DNA of 64,000 nt from Thermoleophilia bacterium. GTDB taxonomy: Bacteria > Actinomycetota > Thermoleophilia > Gaiellales > SKUG01. The stretch spans positions 1 through 64,000 of the forward strand of contig JAOPYQ010000006.1 in the NCBI GenBank assembly GCA_025964555.1. Direction: 5' to 3'. A program made the translations under genes and the position numbers. Under the pieces are notes generated by a model that was given only the letters and a program-made list of their open reading frames with translations, did not search any database and was not told the DNA's origin. Below are positions 19,953 to 30,746 of the stretch, piece by piece. Each line of letters begins with the position of its first letter. Within the stretch, counting starts at the first letter, position 1.

Positions 19953-20888
19953 TTGGTCACCTACATCCTGCGCCGCCTGTTCTGGTCCATCCCAGTGCTG
20001 CTGCTGGCGACCCTGCTGGCGTTCGTGCTCGTGAAGGCGATGCCCTACGAGCCGTTCAACGACCCGAAGCTCGCGCCCAGCGTTCGCCAGAACCTGCGCG
20101 AGCTGTACGGCCTCGACAAGTCCGGCGCAGCGCAGTACGCGGACTTCCTCACCGACTTCGTGCAGGGTGACTTCGGCCTGTCGACCAAGCCCGGCAATCG
20201 CCCCGTGCGCGAGATCATCACCGACACGCTTCCCGCGACGATGGTGCTCGGCGGACTGTCCTTTTTCTTCTCGGCCATGATCGGCATCACGCTGGGCGTG
20301 ATCTCGGCGCTCAGACACAACGGCATCATCGACTACGCCATCACGTTCTTCGCAACCGCGGCGTTCGCGTTGCCGAGCTTCGTGGTGGCAACGCTGTGGG
20401 TGTCGGGCAAGGTGTACCTGCCACCACCGATCGGCGTGATCCAGTTCGAGTTCCCCTATGGCTGGGACTCGTGGTGGGACCGCGTCGGTCCGATCGCCGT
20501 GCTCGGGCTCGCGATCATGCCGTACTTCACGCGACTGGTCCGGGCATCGATGCTCGAGGCGCTGGAGCAGGAGTACGTGACGACCGCTCGCGCCAAGGGG
20601 CTGCCGTGGCGGCGCACCGTGTTCCGCCACGCACTGCGCAACTCCATGATCCCGACCGTCACGAACGCCGGACCACTGTTCGCGTTCGTGCTCACCGGCT
20701 CGTTCATCATCGAGCGCATCATGATCGTGCCGGGCGTGGCAGACCAGTTCATCGAGAGCTTCGGTCAGCCGATCGATTCACGCATGGTGCTCGCCACGAC
20801 GGTCCTGCTGTCGGCGCTCATCATCGTGCTCAACCTCGTCGTCGACCTCATCGTCGCATGGCTCGATCCGCGGGTGGCGAATGACTGA
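19953..20888 (+). CDS. Peptide ABC transporter permease (DppB/OppB type)
   Basis: TTG start LVTYILRRLFWSIPVLLLATLLAFV with gaggagc RBS; EQEYVTTARAKGLPWRRTVFRHALRNSMIPTVT EAA loop. Confidence 0.9.
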   Translation: MVTYILRRLFWSIPVLLLATLLAFVLVKAMPYEPFNDPKLAPSVRQNLRELYGLDKSGAAQYADFLTDFVQGDFGLSTKPGNRPVREIITDTLPATMVLGGLSFFFSAMIGITLGVISALRHNGIIDYAITFFATAAFALPSFVVATLWVSGKVYLPPPIGVIQFEFPYGWDSWWDRVGPIAVLGLAIMPYFTRLVRASMLEALEQEYVTTARAKGLPWRRTVFRHALRNSMIPTVTNAGPLFAFVLTGSFIIERIMIVPGVADQFIESFGQPIDSRMVLATTVLLSALIIVLNLVVDLIVAWLDPRVAND

Positions 20889-21960
20889 TCGCACGAACGG
20901 GATCCCCGACGATCCGAAGGCTGCTCGCTCCGACGGTCCGACCACCGAGGACCGACTCAACGAGCCGCCCGCGGCGTCGCAGGTCGCGGACCTGCGCCTG
21001 GAAGCGCAGCGCGAGCTCGGCGACCTGGCCGGCAACTGGAGCGCACGCGTCGAGGCGTTCGACGTCACCGATGCCGGTGGCGTGGCCGGCGAGCAGCGCT
21101 CGCTGATTCGCGATGCCGCGCGCCGCTTCTCGCGCAACAAGACCGCGATGGCCGGCCTCATCCTGCTGACGGCCTACGTGCTGCTCGCGATCTTCGTCCC
21201 CATGTTCGGCGACATCAGGCAGGCGACGCAGATCGACTACACCCAGAAGGAGCTGAAGCCGAGCTGGGACCACCTCTTCGGGACCGATCCCCAGGGCAAG
21301 GACCTGTGGCTGCGCGCCTGGATCGGAGCGCGCATCTCGCTGTCGATCGCGTTCGTCGTGTCGATCGTGATCCTCGCGGTGGGTGTGACGTACGGCTCGC
21401 TGTCCGGCTACGTCGGCGGCCGGGTCGACAACACCATGATGCGCTTTCTCGACGCGCTCTACGGCCTGCCGTACCTGCCGTTCGCGATCATCACCGTCAC
21501 CGTGATGAAGGAGAAGTTCCCGGACGCGGAACCGATCGTCTACATGGTGCCGGCGCTCTCGATCACGGCGTGGTTCACGTCCGCGCGCATCATGCGCGGG
21601 CAGATGCTGAGCCTCAAGTCCAACGACTACGTCGAGAGCGCGCTCGCAGCCGGCGCATCGGCCGGGCGGGTCGTCACGCGCCATGTGCTGCCCAACACGA
21701 TCGGCGTCATGGTCGTCGTCATCTTCCTGGAGATCCCCAACGCCATCCTCGGCGAGGCCTTCCTGTCGTTCCTGGGCCTCGGCGTACAGCCGCCTGATGC
21801 ATCATGGGGTGTGCTCGCCGAGAACGGCTACACCTACATCGATGCGCAGCCGCACCTGATCTGGGTGCCGGCACTGCTCATCGCGTCGACGGTGCTGGCC
21901 GCGATCGCGATCGCAGACGGCATGCGCGACGCGCTCGACCCGCGCGGGCAGGTGCATTGA
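20881..21960 (+). CDS. Peptide ABC transporter permease (DppC/OppC type) with N-terminal extension
   Basis: GTDPQGKDLWLRAWIGARISLSIAFV; SNDYVESALAAGASAGRVVTRHVLPNTIG; 8-bp overlap with the upstream gene. Confidence 0.9.
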   Translation: MTDRTNGIPDDPKAARSDGPTTEDRLNEPPAASQVADLRLEAQRELGDLAGNWSARVEAFDVTDAGGVAGEQRSLIRDAARRFSRNKTAMAGLILLTAYVLLAIFVPMFGDIRQATQIDYTQKELKPSWDHLFGTDPQGKDLWLRAWIGARISLSIAFVVSIVILAVGVTYGSLSGYVGGRVDNTMMRFLDALYGLPYLPFAIITVTVMKEKFPDAEPIVYMVPALSITAWFTSARIMRGQMLSLKSNDYVESALAAGASAGRVVTRHVLPNTIGVMVVVIFLEIPNAILGEAFLSFLGLGVQPPDASWGVLAENGYTYIDAQPHLIWVPALLIASTVLAAIAIADGMRDALDPRGQVH

Positions 21961-22061
21961 TGCCGGTCGACGAACTGCACCACATCGTGTGACGAACAGG
22001 TCCGTACCTGCCGATACATCGGGGTACGGGGCCGAAGCTCGCGAGGGGAAAGAAACACAAC

Positions 22062-23086
<1,025 letters not shown>

Positions 23087-23087
<1 letters not shown>

Positions 23088-24295
23088 TGACGATGACGCC
23101 AGGTACGCAGACGGTCTCGAACACGCAGGACGGCCCCGACTACTCGGCGCCGCCGATCCTGCAGGTGCGCAACCTCAAGAAGTACTTCCCGATCAAGAAG
23201 GGCGCGATCTTCGCGAAGGAAGTCGGCGCGGTGAAGGCCGTCGACGACATCAGCTTCGACCTGTGGCCCGGCGAGACGCTCGGCGTCGTGGGCGAATCCG
23301 GGTGTGGCAAGTCCACGACGGGTCGGGCGATCCTGCAGCTGCACAAGCCGACGGCCGGCAGCGTGATCTTCCAGGGCCAGGAGCTGACGACGCTCAACAA
23401 CCAGCAGATGCGTGCCGTGCGGCGCGACCTGCAGATCGTCTTCCAGGATCCGTACGCGTCGCTCAACCCGCGCATGACGGTCGGCAACATCATCGCCGAG
23501 CCGCTCATCATCCACCAGATCGGCACCAAGGACACGCGGCGTGCGCGGGTCAAGGAGCTCCTCGACATTGTCGGCCTCAACCCGGCGTTCACGAACCGCT
23601 ACCCGCACGAGTTCTCGGGGGGCCAGCGCCAGCGCATCGGCATCGCCCGCGCGCTCGCGCTGCAGCCGAAGCTCATCATCTGCGACGAGCCGGTCTCCGC
23701 GCTCGACGTGTCGATCCAGGCGCAGGTCATGAACCTGCTCGAGGACCTGCAGAAGGAGTTCGCGCTGACGTACATGTTCATCGCGCACGACCTCGCGGTC
23801 GTCAAACACGTGAGCGATCGCGTGGCAGTGATGTACCTGGGCAAGATCGTCGAACTCGCCGAGGCCGACAAGCTCTACTCCGATCCGCAGCATCCGTACA
23901 CGCAGGCGCTGCTCAGCTCGATCCCGGTCGCCGACCCAGAGGTGGCGCGTCGCAAGGATCGCATCATCCTCAAGGGTGACGTTCCGAGCCCCGCGAACCC
24001 GCCTCCGGGCTGCCCGTTCCACGAACGCTGCTGGAAGATGCAGTCGATCTGCAAGCAGCAGATGCCGCCGCTCGAGATGAAGGACGGCGACCCCGGCCAC
24101 CAGATGGCGTGCTGGTTCCCAGGGCCGGAAGGCGCACCGGGCACGATCACGCCTGCGCTCATCATCGACCAGATCAAAGCCGAGCGTGCTGCGGGCATGG
24201 GCATCAAGAAGCACGTCGTCCGGCCGAGCGATGCGTCCAAGGGCACCGGCGGCGTCGACCCCACCACGGGGCTGCCGCCGCACCCCGGCCAGTAG
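23087..24295 (+). CDS. Peptide ABC transporter ATPase (DppF/OppF type)
   Basis: GESGCGKSTTGRAILQL; FSGGQRQRIGIARALAL; CDEPVSALDVSIQAQVMNLL. The upstream stop overlaps the start. Confidence 0.95.
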
Positions 24296-24392
24296 GTCGA
24301 TTCCAGGGTCCTAGGACCAATGTCCGATGGCGGGTCGGACCAGTGCGCGACGACACTTCGGTTGACAGCTACTACTGAACCGGAGTTTTCAC

Positions 24393-24803
24393 ATGCGCCG
24401 CACCACCCGTACCGCCTCAGTCATCGTCGCCAGCCTCGCCGTGCTCGCCATCGCCGCACCGGGCGCATTCGCCAAGGGCGGACGCGAGGGCGAGAGCAAG
24501 ATCACCTCGCTGCCGAACCCGACGCCCATCATCGCGACGTGCGACGACGTTCGCATCACGAGCCTGCCGAATCCCGAGACGCTGCTCGTCAACCCGCTCA
24601 GCTTCGACGCCGGCTGCCTCGCGGTCCGCATCGATTCGACCGGCACGCGATTCACCCTCGCGGCAGTGGTCCTGTCGTCTGGCTGGGCGTACACCAACGA
24701 CAGCGGCTCCGACGGCGACCGCGTGAAGCTCGGCTTCTCGAACGCGTACACCGGCCAGAAGTTCGACGCGCTCGTCACCTCGGGCAAGACGATCATCGGC
24801 TGA
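24393..24803 (+). CDS. Small secreted hypothetical protein
   Basis: Signal peptide MRRTTRTASVIVASLAVLAIAAPGAFA. No recognised domain. Confidence 0.65.
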   Translation: MRRTTRTASVIVASLAVLAIAAPGAFAKGGREGESKITSLPNPTPIIATCDDVRITSLPNPETLLVNPLSFDAGCLAVRIDSTGTRFTLAAVVLSSGWAYTNDSGSDGDRVKLGFSNAYTGQKFDALVTSGKTIIG

Positions 24804-24842
24804 TCGCCGATCACCGAACTGCAGTACTGGCGGCGGCGGGGC

Positions 24843-25487
24843 TCAGGCTCCGTCGCCGCTGTGCGTTGCACGGCGATGCACCCACAGCGCCGCCTGCGTG
24901 CGGTCGCTCACGCCGATGAGCCCGTAGATGCGCGTGAGGTGCGCCTTGACCGTCTTCTCCGCGATGCCGAGCTCGCGCGCGATGAGCTTGTTGGGCAGCC
25001 CGCGCCCGATCGCCTGGAGCACCTCCGCTTCTCGCGGGGAGAGATCGACGTCCGTCGTCGCGCGCCGATCCAGCAGCACGGCACGCGCGGCGCGTGCATC
25101 GAGCGGCGCGTCGCCCGACGCGGCCGCGCGGATCGCGGCGAGCAGCTCGTCGGGCTCGCAGTCCTTGAGGATGTAGCCCGCGGCGCCGGCATCGAGCGCG
25201 CGCAGCACGTCGTCGTGCTCGGCGAAGCTCGTCAGCACGAGCACCGCGATCCCTGGCGACGCCGCATGGATCTCGCGCGTCGCGTCGATCCCGCCGAGCG
25301 TCGGCATCGACAGGTCCATGAGCAACACGTCCGGCATCGATTCCGCAGCGAGCGCGATCGCGACACGTCCGTCCGCTGCCTCACCGACCACCTCGATGCC
25401 GTCGGTCGCCTCGAGCAGGCGGCGAAGGCCCGCGCGCACGACCGAGTGGTCGTCGACGATCCCGACCCGGATGGGGCGGTCAACCAT
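24843..25487 (-). CDS. NarL/FixJ-family response regulator
   Basis: IRVGIVDDHSVVRAGLRRLLE...DVLLMDLSMPTLGGIDAT; LSPREAEVLQAIGRGLPNKLIARELGIAEKTVKAHLTRIYGLIGV. Start overlaps the histidine-kinase stop by 8 bp. Confidence 0.92.
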   Translation of the reverse strand: MVDRPIRVGIVDDHSVVRAGLRRLLEATDGIEVVGEAADGRVAIALAAESMPDVLLMDLSMPTLGGIDATREIHAASPGIAVLVLTSFAEHDDVLRALDAGAAGYILKDCEPDELLAAIRAAASGDAPLDARAARAVLLDRRATTDVDLSPREAEVLQAIGRGLPNKLIARELGIAEKTVKAHLTRIYGLIGVSDRTQAALWVHRRATHSGDGA

Positions 25488-26793
25488 GGTGGAGATCCAG
25501 CTCGACGCGCACGTTCGTACCGTTCCCTGCTGACGATTCGACATGCAGCGTCCCACCGGCGGCCGCCACCAGGTCGCGCAGCAGCACCAGGCCCACGTGG
25601 CCCTCGTCGGCGGGCGTGGACGTGTCGAAGCCTGCGCCGTCGTCCTCGATGCGCATGCGCAGCTCGTCCTCGACCCGCTCGATGCACAGCAGCAGGTGCG
25701 CCGCCCCCGAGTGGCGCTCGGCATTGCGAACGGCTTCCTGCGCGACGCGATACAGCAGCTGTTCGCGCTGCGCCGACAGGCCCGCGGGCACGTCGAGGCG
25801 CAGGTCGGGATCGATGCCGCGTGCGGGCAGCTCGCTGACCAGGTCCTCGAGCGCGCGCCGGAGCCCGAGCTCGCGCAGGTTCGGTGGGTAGATGTCGACG
25901 AGCAGCGTGCGCAGCTCACGGATCGCCTGGCGCACCTGCTCGGCGGAGCTCGCCATCGTCGCTGCGGTCGCGGGGTCGGTACCCGCCTCGATCGACGCCG
26001 CATGCAGGTTGAGTCCCACCCCCGCGAGGTGCTGCACGACGCCGTCATGCAGGTCGCGCGCGATGCGTCGGCGCTCGAGTTCGCTCGCGTCGACGGCCGA
26101 CTGCAGCAGCTGCTCGCGTTCGCGGCGCCGAGCGCCGAGCCGTCGCGCGAAGCCGAGCGCGAGCGGCACCTGGACGATCGCGAGCAGCAGCAGCGCGCCG
26201 ATCGCGGTCGGCAGCAGCCGGCGCCAGAGCGCGCGTCCGGATTCGGAGACCGACGCGTCGCGCACGTAGGTCTCGTACAGCAGCGGCGTGCCGTCGGGCG
26301 CGTGCACACGCGTGTAGACCTCGAGCAGGCGGTCGAAGCGGCGATCTGCGCGGTTCTCCGGACGGTCCAGGTCGGTGACCTCGCTCACCGTGCCACCCTC
26401 GGAGATCACCTCGAGCTCCTCGTCGTCCAGGTCGAACTGCTTGCCGACGAGCTCGTCCTGGTCGGAGTAGGCGACGGTCCCGTCGCGCTTCCAGAGCTTC
26501 ACGCGCACGGTGGCGTCGTCGAGGATCCGCGATCGCGCCAACTCGTCGAACGCCGCGATCGCCGCCGGGTCTCCAGCCACCAGTTCGGCGGTGAGGGCGG
26601 GCTCGACGATCCCGCGCGCGGCGAGCTGCGTGCTGCGCCGCGCCGAACGTTCGGCCTCGTCGCGGGCTGCATCGCGCAGCAGGAACGTGGTGGCCGCGCC
26701 GAGCAGGATCGCCACCACCGCGCTGCCCACCACGAACTGCAGCAGCAGGCGTCGCTCGGACCGGTCGGTGGAGGGGAGCTGCGGGCGCGTCAT
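25480..26793 (-). CDS. NarL-type sensor histidine kinase (HisKA_3 + HATPase)
   Basis: LERRRIARDLHDGVVQHLAGVGLNLHA H-box; two TM segments flanking an extracytoplasmic sensor; G-box-like HVGLVLLRDLVAAAGGTLHVES. Confidence 0.9.
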   Translation of the reverse strand: MTRPQLPSTDRSERRLLLQFVVGSAVVAILLGAATTFLLRDAARDEAERSARRSTQLAARGIVEPALTAELVAGDPAAIAAFDELARSRILDDATVRVKLWKRDGTVAYSDQDELVGKQFDLDDEELEVISEGGTVSEVTDLDRPENRADRRFDRLLEVYTRVHAPDGTPLLYETYVRDASVSESGRALWRRLLPTAIGALLLLAIVQVPLALGFARRLGARRREREQLLQSAVDASELERRRIARDLHDGVVQHLAGVGLNLHAASIEAGTDPATAATMASSAEQVRQAIRELRTLLVDIYPPNLRELGLRRALEDLVSELPARGIDPDLRLDVPAGLSAQREQLLYRVAQEAVRNAERHSGAAHLLLCIERVEDELRMRIEDDGAGFDTSTPADEGHVGLVLLRDLVAAAGGTLHVESSAGNGTNVRVELDLHHG

Positions 26794-26883
26794 CGCTGCC
26801 ATCGTAGCGAGCATGTGCCCGGACACGACACAGGCGCCCCCGGCCACAACCGAAGTTGCGTGCCGAAGGCGCCTGCTGCCTGA

Positions 26884-26969
26884 TGCGCACGAGTGGACTC
26901 GAACCACCACGGGCCGTGAAGCCCACCAGGCCCTCAACCTGGCGCGTCTACCAATTCCGCCACGTGCGC
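26884..26969 (-). tRNA. tRNA-Leu (anticodon GAG), 3' CCA not encoded
   Basis: Reverse strand GCGCACGTGGCGGAATTGGTAGACGCGCCAGGTTGAGGGCCTGGTGGGCTTCACGGCCCGTGGTGGTTCGAGTCCACTCGTGCGCA. 7-bp acceptor stem, long variable arm, GGTTCGAGTCC T-arm. Confidence 0.97.
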
Positions 26970-26982
26970 GTGTCGAACATGC

Positions 26983-27003
26983 GGCCCCGCGCGAAGCGGG
27001 GCC
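26983..27003. terminator. GC-rich hairpin between tRNA-Leu and lexA
   Basis: GGCCCCGC-GCGAA-GCGGGGCC perfect 8-bp stem. Confidence 0.5.
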
Positions 27004-27044
27004 ACACGCGAAGGATAGCATCCGACCCGATCGGGTACCATGGA

Positions 27045-27056
27045 GAACGTATGTTC
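27045..27056. promoter_or_regulatory. LexA-binding SOS box overlapping the lexA start codon
   Basis: GAACGTATGTTC = perfect GAAC-N4-GTTC; lexA ATG at 27051. Confidence 0.85.
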
Positions 27057-27776
27057 GATTCTCCTGCGCTCTCCGCTCCCGAACTCACCGATCGCCAGCA
27101 GGCGGTCCTGGACGTGCTGCGCTCGCACACGGCGGAGCACGGCTACCCGCCGACCGTCCGCGAGATCGGCGAGGTGCTCGGCATGGCGTCGAGCTCGACG
27201 GTGCACTCGCACCTGGCAGCGCTCGAGCGCGCCGGCATCATCGAACGCGACCCCACCAAGCCCCGCGCGCTCAAGTGGGGCCCCGCCGCGGCGACGCTCG
27301 GCATCGACGCCACCGCGGGCGGCTCGGTCGGCGCGACCGGCCCCACGTCGGGTGGAACGGTCACGAGCATCGGGCACGGCAACGTCGACGTCGACGCGAG
27401 CGTGACCATGCCGCTGCTCGGTCGCGTCGCGGCTGGAGCGCCGATCCTCGCCGAGGAGCATGTCGAGGAGTACGTCCCGGTTCCGAAGAAGCTCACTCGC
27501 TCCGGCGAGTCGTTCCTGCTCAAGGTGCGGGGCGACTCGATGGAGGGCGCAGGCATCCTCGACGGTGACTGGGTCGTCGTCCGCAAGCAGAAGGACGCGA
27601 GCAACGGGCAGATCGTGATCGCACTCGTCGGCGACGACGAGGAGGCGACCTGCAAGCGCTACGAGCGCCGAGCGGGCCACGTCGAGCTGCACAGCGAGAA
27701 CCCCGCGTACGAGCCGATCGTGACCGACCAGGTCGAGATCGCCGGCATCGTTACCGGTGTCATGCGGGCCATCTGA
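27051..27776 (+). CDS. lexA: SOS repressor LexA
   Basis: LTDRQQAVLDVLRSHTAEHGYPPTVREIGEVLGMASSSTVHSHLAALERAGIIERDPTKPRAL; PLLGRVAAGAPILAEEHVEEYVPVP; LKVRGDSMEGAGILDGDWVVVRKQ peptidase S24 motifs. Confidence 0.97.
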   Translation: MFDSPALSAPELTDRQQAVLDVLRSHTAEHGYPPTVREIGEVLGMASSSTVHSHLAALERAGIIERDPTKPRALKWGPAAATLGIDATAGGSVGATGPTSGGTVTSIGHGNVDVDASVTMPLLGRVAAGAPILAEEHVEEYVPVPKKLTRSGESFLLKVRGDSMEGAGILDGDWVVVRKQKDASNGQIVIALVGDDEEATCKRYERRAGHVELHSENPAYEPIVTDQVEIAGIVTGVMRAI

Positions 27777-27863
27777 CCCACGCAGACTTGTCATGCCCGT
27801 GCGTCCCGATAAGGTTGCCCGTGGTCGCGCCCAAGCCCTGTGGTGCACCACGAGGAGAAGTGC

Positions 27864-28223
27864 ATGGCGCGAGTCTTGGTGGTCGACGACGCAATGTTCA
27901 TCCGCCACATCATCAGTGACCTGCTCACGCAGCACGGGCACGAGGTCGTGGGCGAGGCATGTAACGGGATCGAGGCCGTCGAACGGTTCTGCGAGCTGCG
28001 TCCCGACGTCACGACTCTCGACATCGTGATGCCCGAGAAGGACGGCATCGCGGCGCTGCGCGAGATCATGTCGGAGGATCCCGACGCCAAGGTCATCATG
28101 TGCTCGGCGCTCAAGGAAAAGCCGATGGTGCTCGCGGCACTGCAGGCCGGCGCGTGCGACTACATCATCAAGCCCGTGAAACCGGAACGAATCCTCGAGG
28201 CGGTCGCAAAGGTTCTGGTCTAG
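27864..28223 (+). CDS. Single-domain CheY-like response regulator
   Basis: ARVLVVDDAMFIRHIISDLL...TTLDIVMPEKDGIAALREI...IMCSALKEKPMVLAALQAGACDYIIKPVKPERI. No output domain. Confidence 0.9.
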   Translation: MARVLVVDDAMFIRHIISDLLTQHGHEVVGEACNGIEAVERFCELRPDVTTLDIVMPEKDGIAALREIMSEDPDAKVIMCSALKEKPMVLAALQAGACDYIIKPVKPERILEAVAKVLV

Positions 28224-28289
28224 GGGCGGTCGCGGCCAGTCGGGTGCCTGGTCGTTCCCGGCGCGCTCGCTGACGGTCAGCATCGTGGC

Positions 28290-29708
28290 ATGCAGCTCGC
28301 TTCACCATCCACGCTCGGCGAACACGTGCAGCGCTGGGCGTGGCTGCGCGTTGCTCCTGACGTGTCCCTCGCCGATCTCCGGGCGACGGCGCCCGGGGAA
28401 ACGAGGCGTGGGGAAGCGTTTTCGCGGATGCGCACTGCGACCAACGCCGGGGTCGAAGCGATCGGCGCACAGCTGCGCGAAGCGCTTGCTGCGGCGGGTC
28501 TTGCCAATGCTCGCGTCGAGGTGCGAGACCGCCTCTGGATCGACGGCAGCGCGATCTTTCGCATCGACGTCCCCGCGGGAATCGCCGATGCGGCTCGCGC
28601 GGTCGACGAACTGCTCGTGCGAACCGGCGGCCGGGTGCTGGACGGCGACGACCTTCCCCCCGCGGCGCGAGGAACCGCTGCCGTGCGGGCGGTCGACGCT
28701 GGGGGCGCGAGCAGGCGCGAGGAGTCCGCGCCCCAATGGTTCAGCGAGGATCTCGGCTTCGGCACCGCGCGCCGCACCGGGCTGACGGGCGACGGCGTTC
28801 GACTGGCGGTGGTCGATTCCGGCGTCGATGCGTCGCATGCGCACCTCGCCGCAGCGCTGGGACGCGGTCGCGTCCACGACCGTTTCGAAAGCATCGCAGT
28901 CCGAAGCGGGCACGGCACGTTCGTCGCGGGCATCGTTGCGGGGTCCGAGACCGGGCTCGCTCCTGGCGTCGACCTCATATCCTCGCGCACGTACGGCGCC
29001 GAATTCGCAGACCACGCAGGTCGGGGAGAAGCGGCGCGCTTCACGCAGCGCGCCAATGCAATCCGCGCCTTGCAGGACGCGGTCGCGCCCGACGACGGCT
29101 CGCGCGGTGCGGACGTGCTCGTCACGAGCTGGGGCATCCTGGACGCACCCGGTGTTCCCCTCCCCGATTACGATCGGACGATGGCAACGATCGCCGCTGC
29201 CGGTGCCGTCGTGGTGGCGGCGGCGGGTAACGACGGCGCTCGCGAAGGCGGCGGCACGATCGCGGTGCCCGCTCAATTGCCCGATGTCATCGCAGCTGGC
29301 GGGGTCGACCGCGCGTACCGCTGGCATCCGCGCGCGAGCGCGGGTCCCTCGCCCCGCACCGGAATGTCGAAGCCGGACATCGCGGCACCCGTCGTGGACA
29401 TTCGATCCACGTCGCTCGGCGGAAGGATCGCCGACACGACCGGAAACCCTGACGGCGGTTTCGCGGGGACGAGCGCCGCAGCTCCCATCGTCGCGTCGCT
29501 GATCGCGCTGCTGACGCAGGCCGTTCACGATCGTGGGCAGGCGTCCCCGGACGTGGACGAGGTCCGAATGGCGTTGCCGCTGCTCGCGCGCGACGTGGAC
29601 CGGCCGGGAGTCGACGACCGCACCGGGCTCGGAGTCATCGACGCGCACCGCATCGAAGCGGCAGCCGACCGCCTGGTCGCGCATCGTCGCGCCCAAGCAG
29701 CGCGCTGA
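28290..29708 (+). CDS. S8 (subtilisin-like) serine peptidase without obvious signal peptide
   Basis: Asp motif RLAVVDSGVDASHAHLA; His motif SGHGTFVAGIVAG; Ser motif GGFAGTSAAAPIVASLIALLT. Confidence 0.92.
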   Translation: MQLASPSTLGEHVQRWAWLRVAPDVSLADLRATAPGETRRGEAFSRMRTATNAGVEAIGAQLREALAAAGLANARVEVRDRLWIDGSAIFRIDVPAGIADAARAVDELLVRTGGRVLDGDDLPPAARGTAAVRAVDAGGASRREESAPQWFSEDLGFGTARRTGLTGDGVRLAVVDSGVDASHAHLAAALGRGRVHDRFESIAVRSGHGTFVAGIVAGSETGLAPGVDLISSRTYGAEFADHAGRGEAARFTQRANAIRALQDAVAPDDGSRGADVLVTSWGILDAPGVPLPDYDRTMATIAAAGAVVVAAAGNDGAREGGGTIAVPAQLPDVIAAGGVDRAYRWHPRASAGPSPRTGMSKPDIAAPVVDIRSTSLGGRIADTTGNPDGGFAGTSAAAPIVASLIALLTQAVHDRGQASPDVDEVRMALPLLARDVDRPGVDDRTGLGVIDAHRIEAAADRLVAHRRAQAAR

Positions 29709-29804
29709 TCCGCCGCGCGATGGACGCGCATTTTGCAATTGTTCAACATGCTAGTGGGCCGACTCAAGGCGTTTCCGGATGCGCCGATCCAAGTTGGGAT
29801 TCCC

Positions 29805-30728
29805 ATGCAGCACAACGACTTCCAACTCACCCGGGTCGTCGTGCTCGCCCTGCTCGCGGTCGGCCTCGGCATCGCGATCCTGCAGGTCGACTCGGCGCAA
29901 CGAACCACCCTCGTCCCAGCCGCCCAGGCGGCGGCCTCAGCGGGGCCTGCTGCCGCGCCCGGCACGATCGTCGCGGATGTCGGCGCGGTTGCGCCGGCGC
30001 CCGACGCCGCGACGCCGGTCGCGCCCGCACCGGTGCCCACGACCGAGGCACCGCCCGCCTTGACGGAGGACCCGGTCGTGACAGCGGTGCCACGTCGACG
30101 CGGTGGCGTGACCTGCGACGAGCCACATCGCACGGTGCAGGTCAACCACGACGCGGTGATCCACGCGAGCCCGAACGGCCGCGCGCTTGGCACGCTGCCT
30201 GCCCGCAGCCGGTACCTGGGCCAGTCGATGACGGCGTGGGTGCAGGCCGTCTCCCCGGACGGGCGCTGGGGCCGCGTCACGCTGCCGTGGAGCAAGCCCG
30301 TCGGCCGTGCCGGCTGGGTGCGCATCGACGAGTTCGCAGGTCGCACCACTTCGACGATGCTCGTCGCCGACCTCTCCGAGCGCCGCGTGCACGCCTATCG
30401 CGGCTGCCGCGAGCTGTTCTCGGTCCGAAGCGCAATCGGCCGGCCGGGTTCCCCGTCGCCGAAGGGTCGTTTCTGGGTGACCGACCGCGTGCCGGTCCCG
30501 GGTGCCCAGCAGGGGTCCTTCGGCAGCTTCGCCTTCGGTCTTTCCACGGTGCAGCCGAACCTCCCGGCCGGCTGGACTGGCGGCGACCAGATGGCGATCC
30601 ACGGCACGGGCGCCCCCGGGTCGATCGGCCAGGCTGCCAGCGCGGGGTGCCTCAGGGTGAGCGAGGAAGCGCTTGCGCGCCTCAAGCCGCTCCTGCGAGC
30701 GGGCACGCCGGTCGTCATCCGCGCCTGA
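29805..30728 (+). CDS. L,D-transpeptidase (YkuD domain), membrane anchored
   Basis: N-terminal TM VVVLALLAVGLGIAI; SH3-like region; SPKGRFWVTDRV...MAIHGTGAPGSIGQAASAGCLRVSEEAL (HGT...SxGCxR). Confidence 0.92.
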   Translation: MQHNDFQLTRVVVLALLAVGLGIAILQVDSAQRTTLVPAAQAAASAGPAAAPGTIVADVGAVAPAPDAATPVAPAPVPTTEAPPALTEDPVVTAVPRRRGGVTCDEPHRTVQVNHDAVIHASPNGRALGTLPARSRYLGQSMTAWVQAVSPDGRWGRVTLPWSKPVGRAGWVRIDEFAGRTTSTMLVADLSERRVHAYRGCRELFSVRSAIGRPGSPSPKGRFWVTDRVPVPGAQQGSFGSFAFGLSTVQPNLPAGWTGGDQMAIHGTGAPGSIGQAASAGCLRVSEEALARLKPLLRAGTPVVIRA

Positions 30729-30746
30729 TCCTGCGATGATCCGCCC

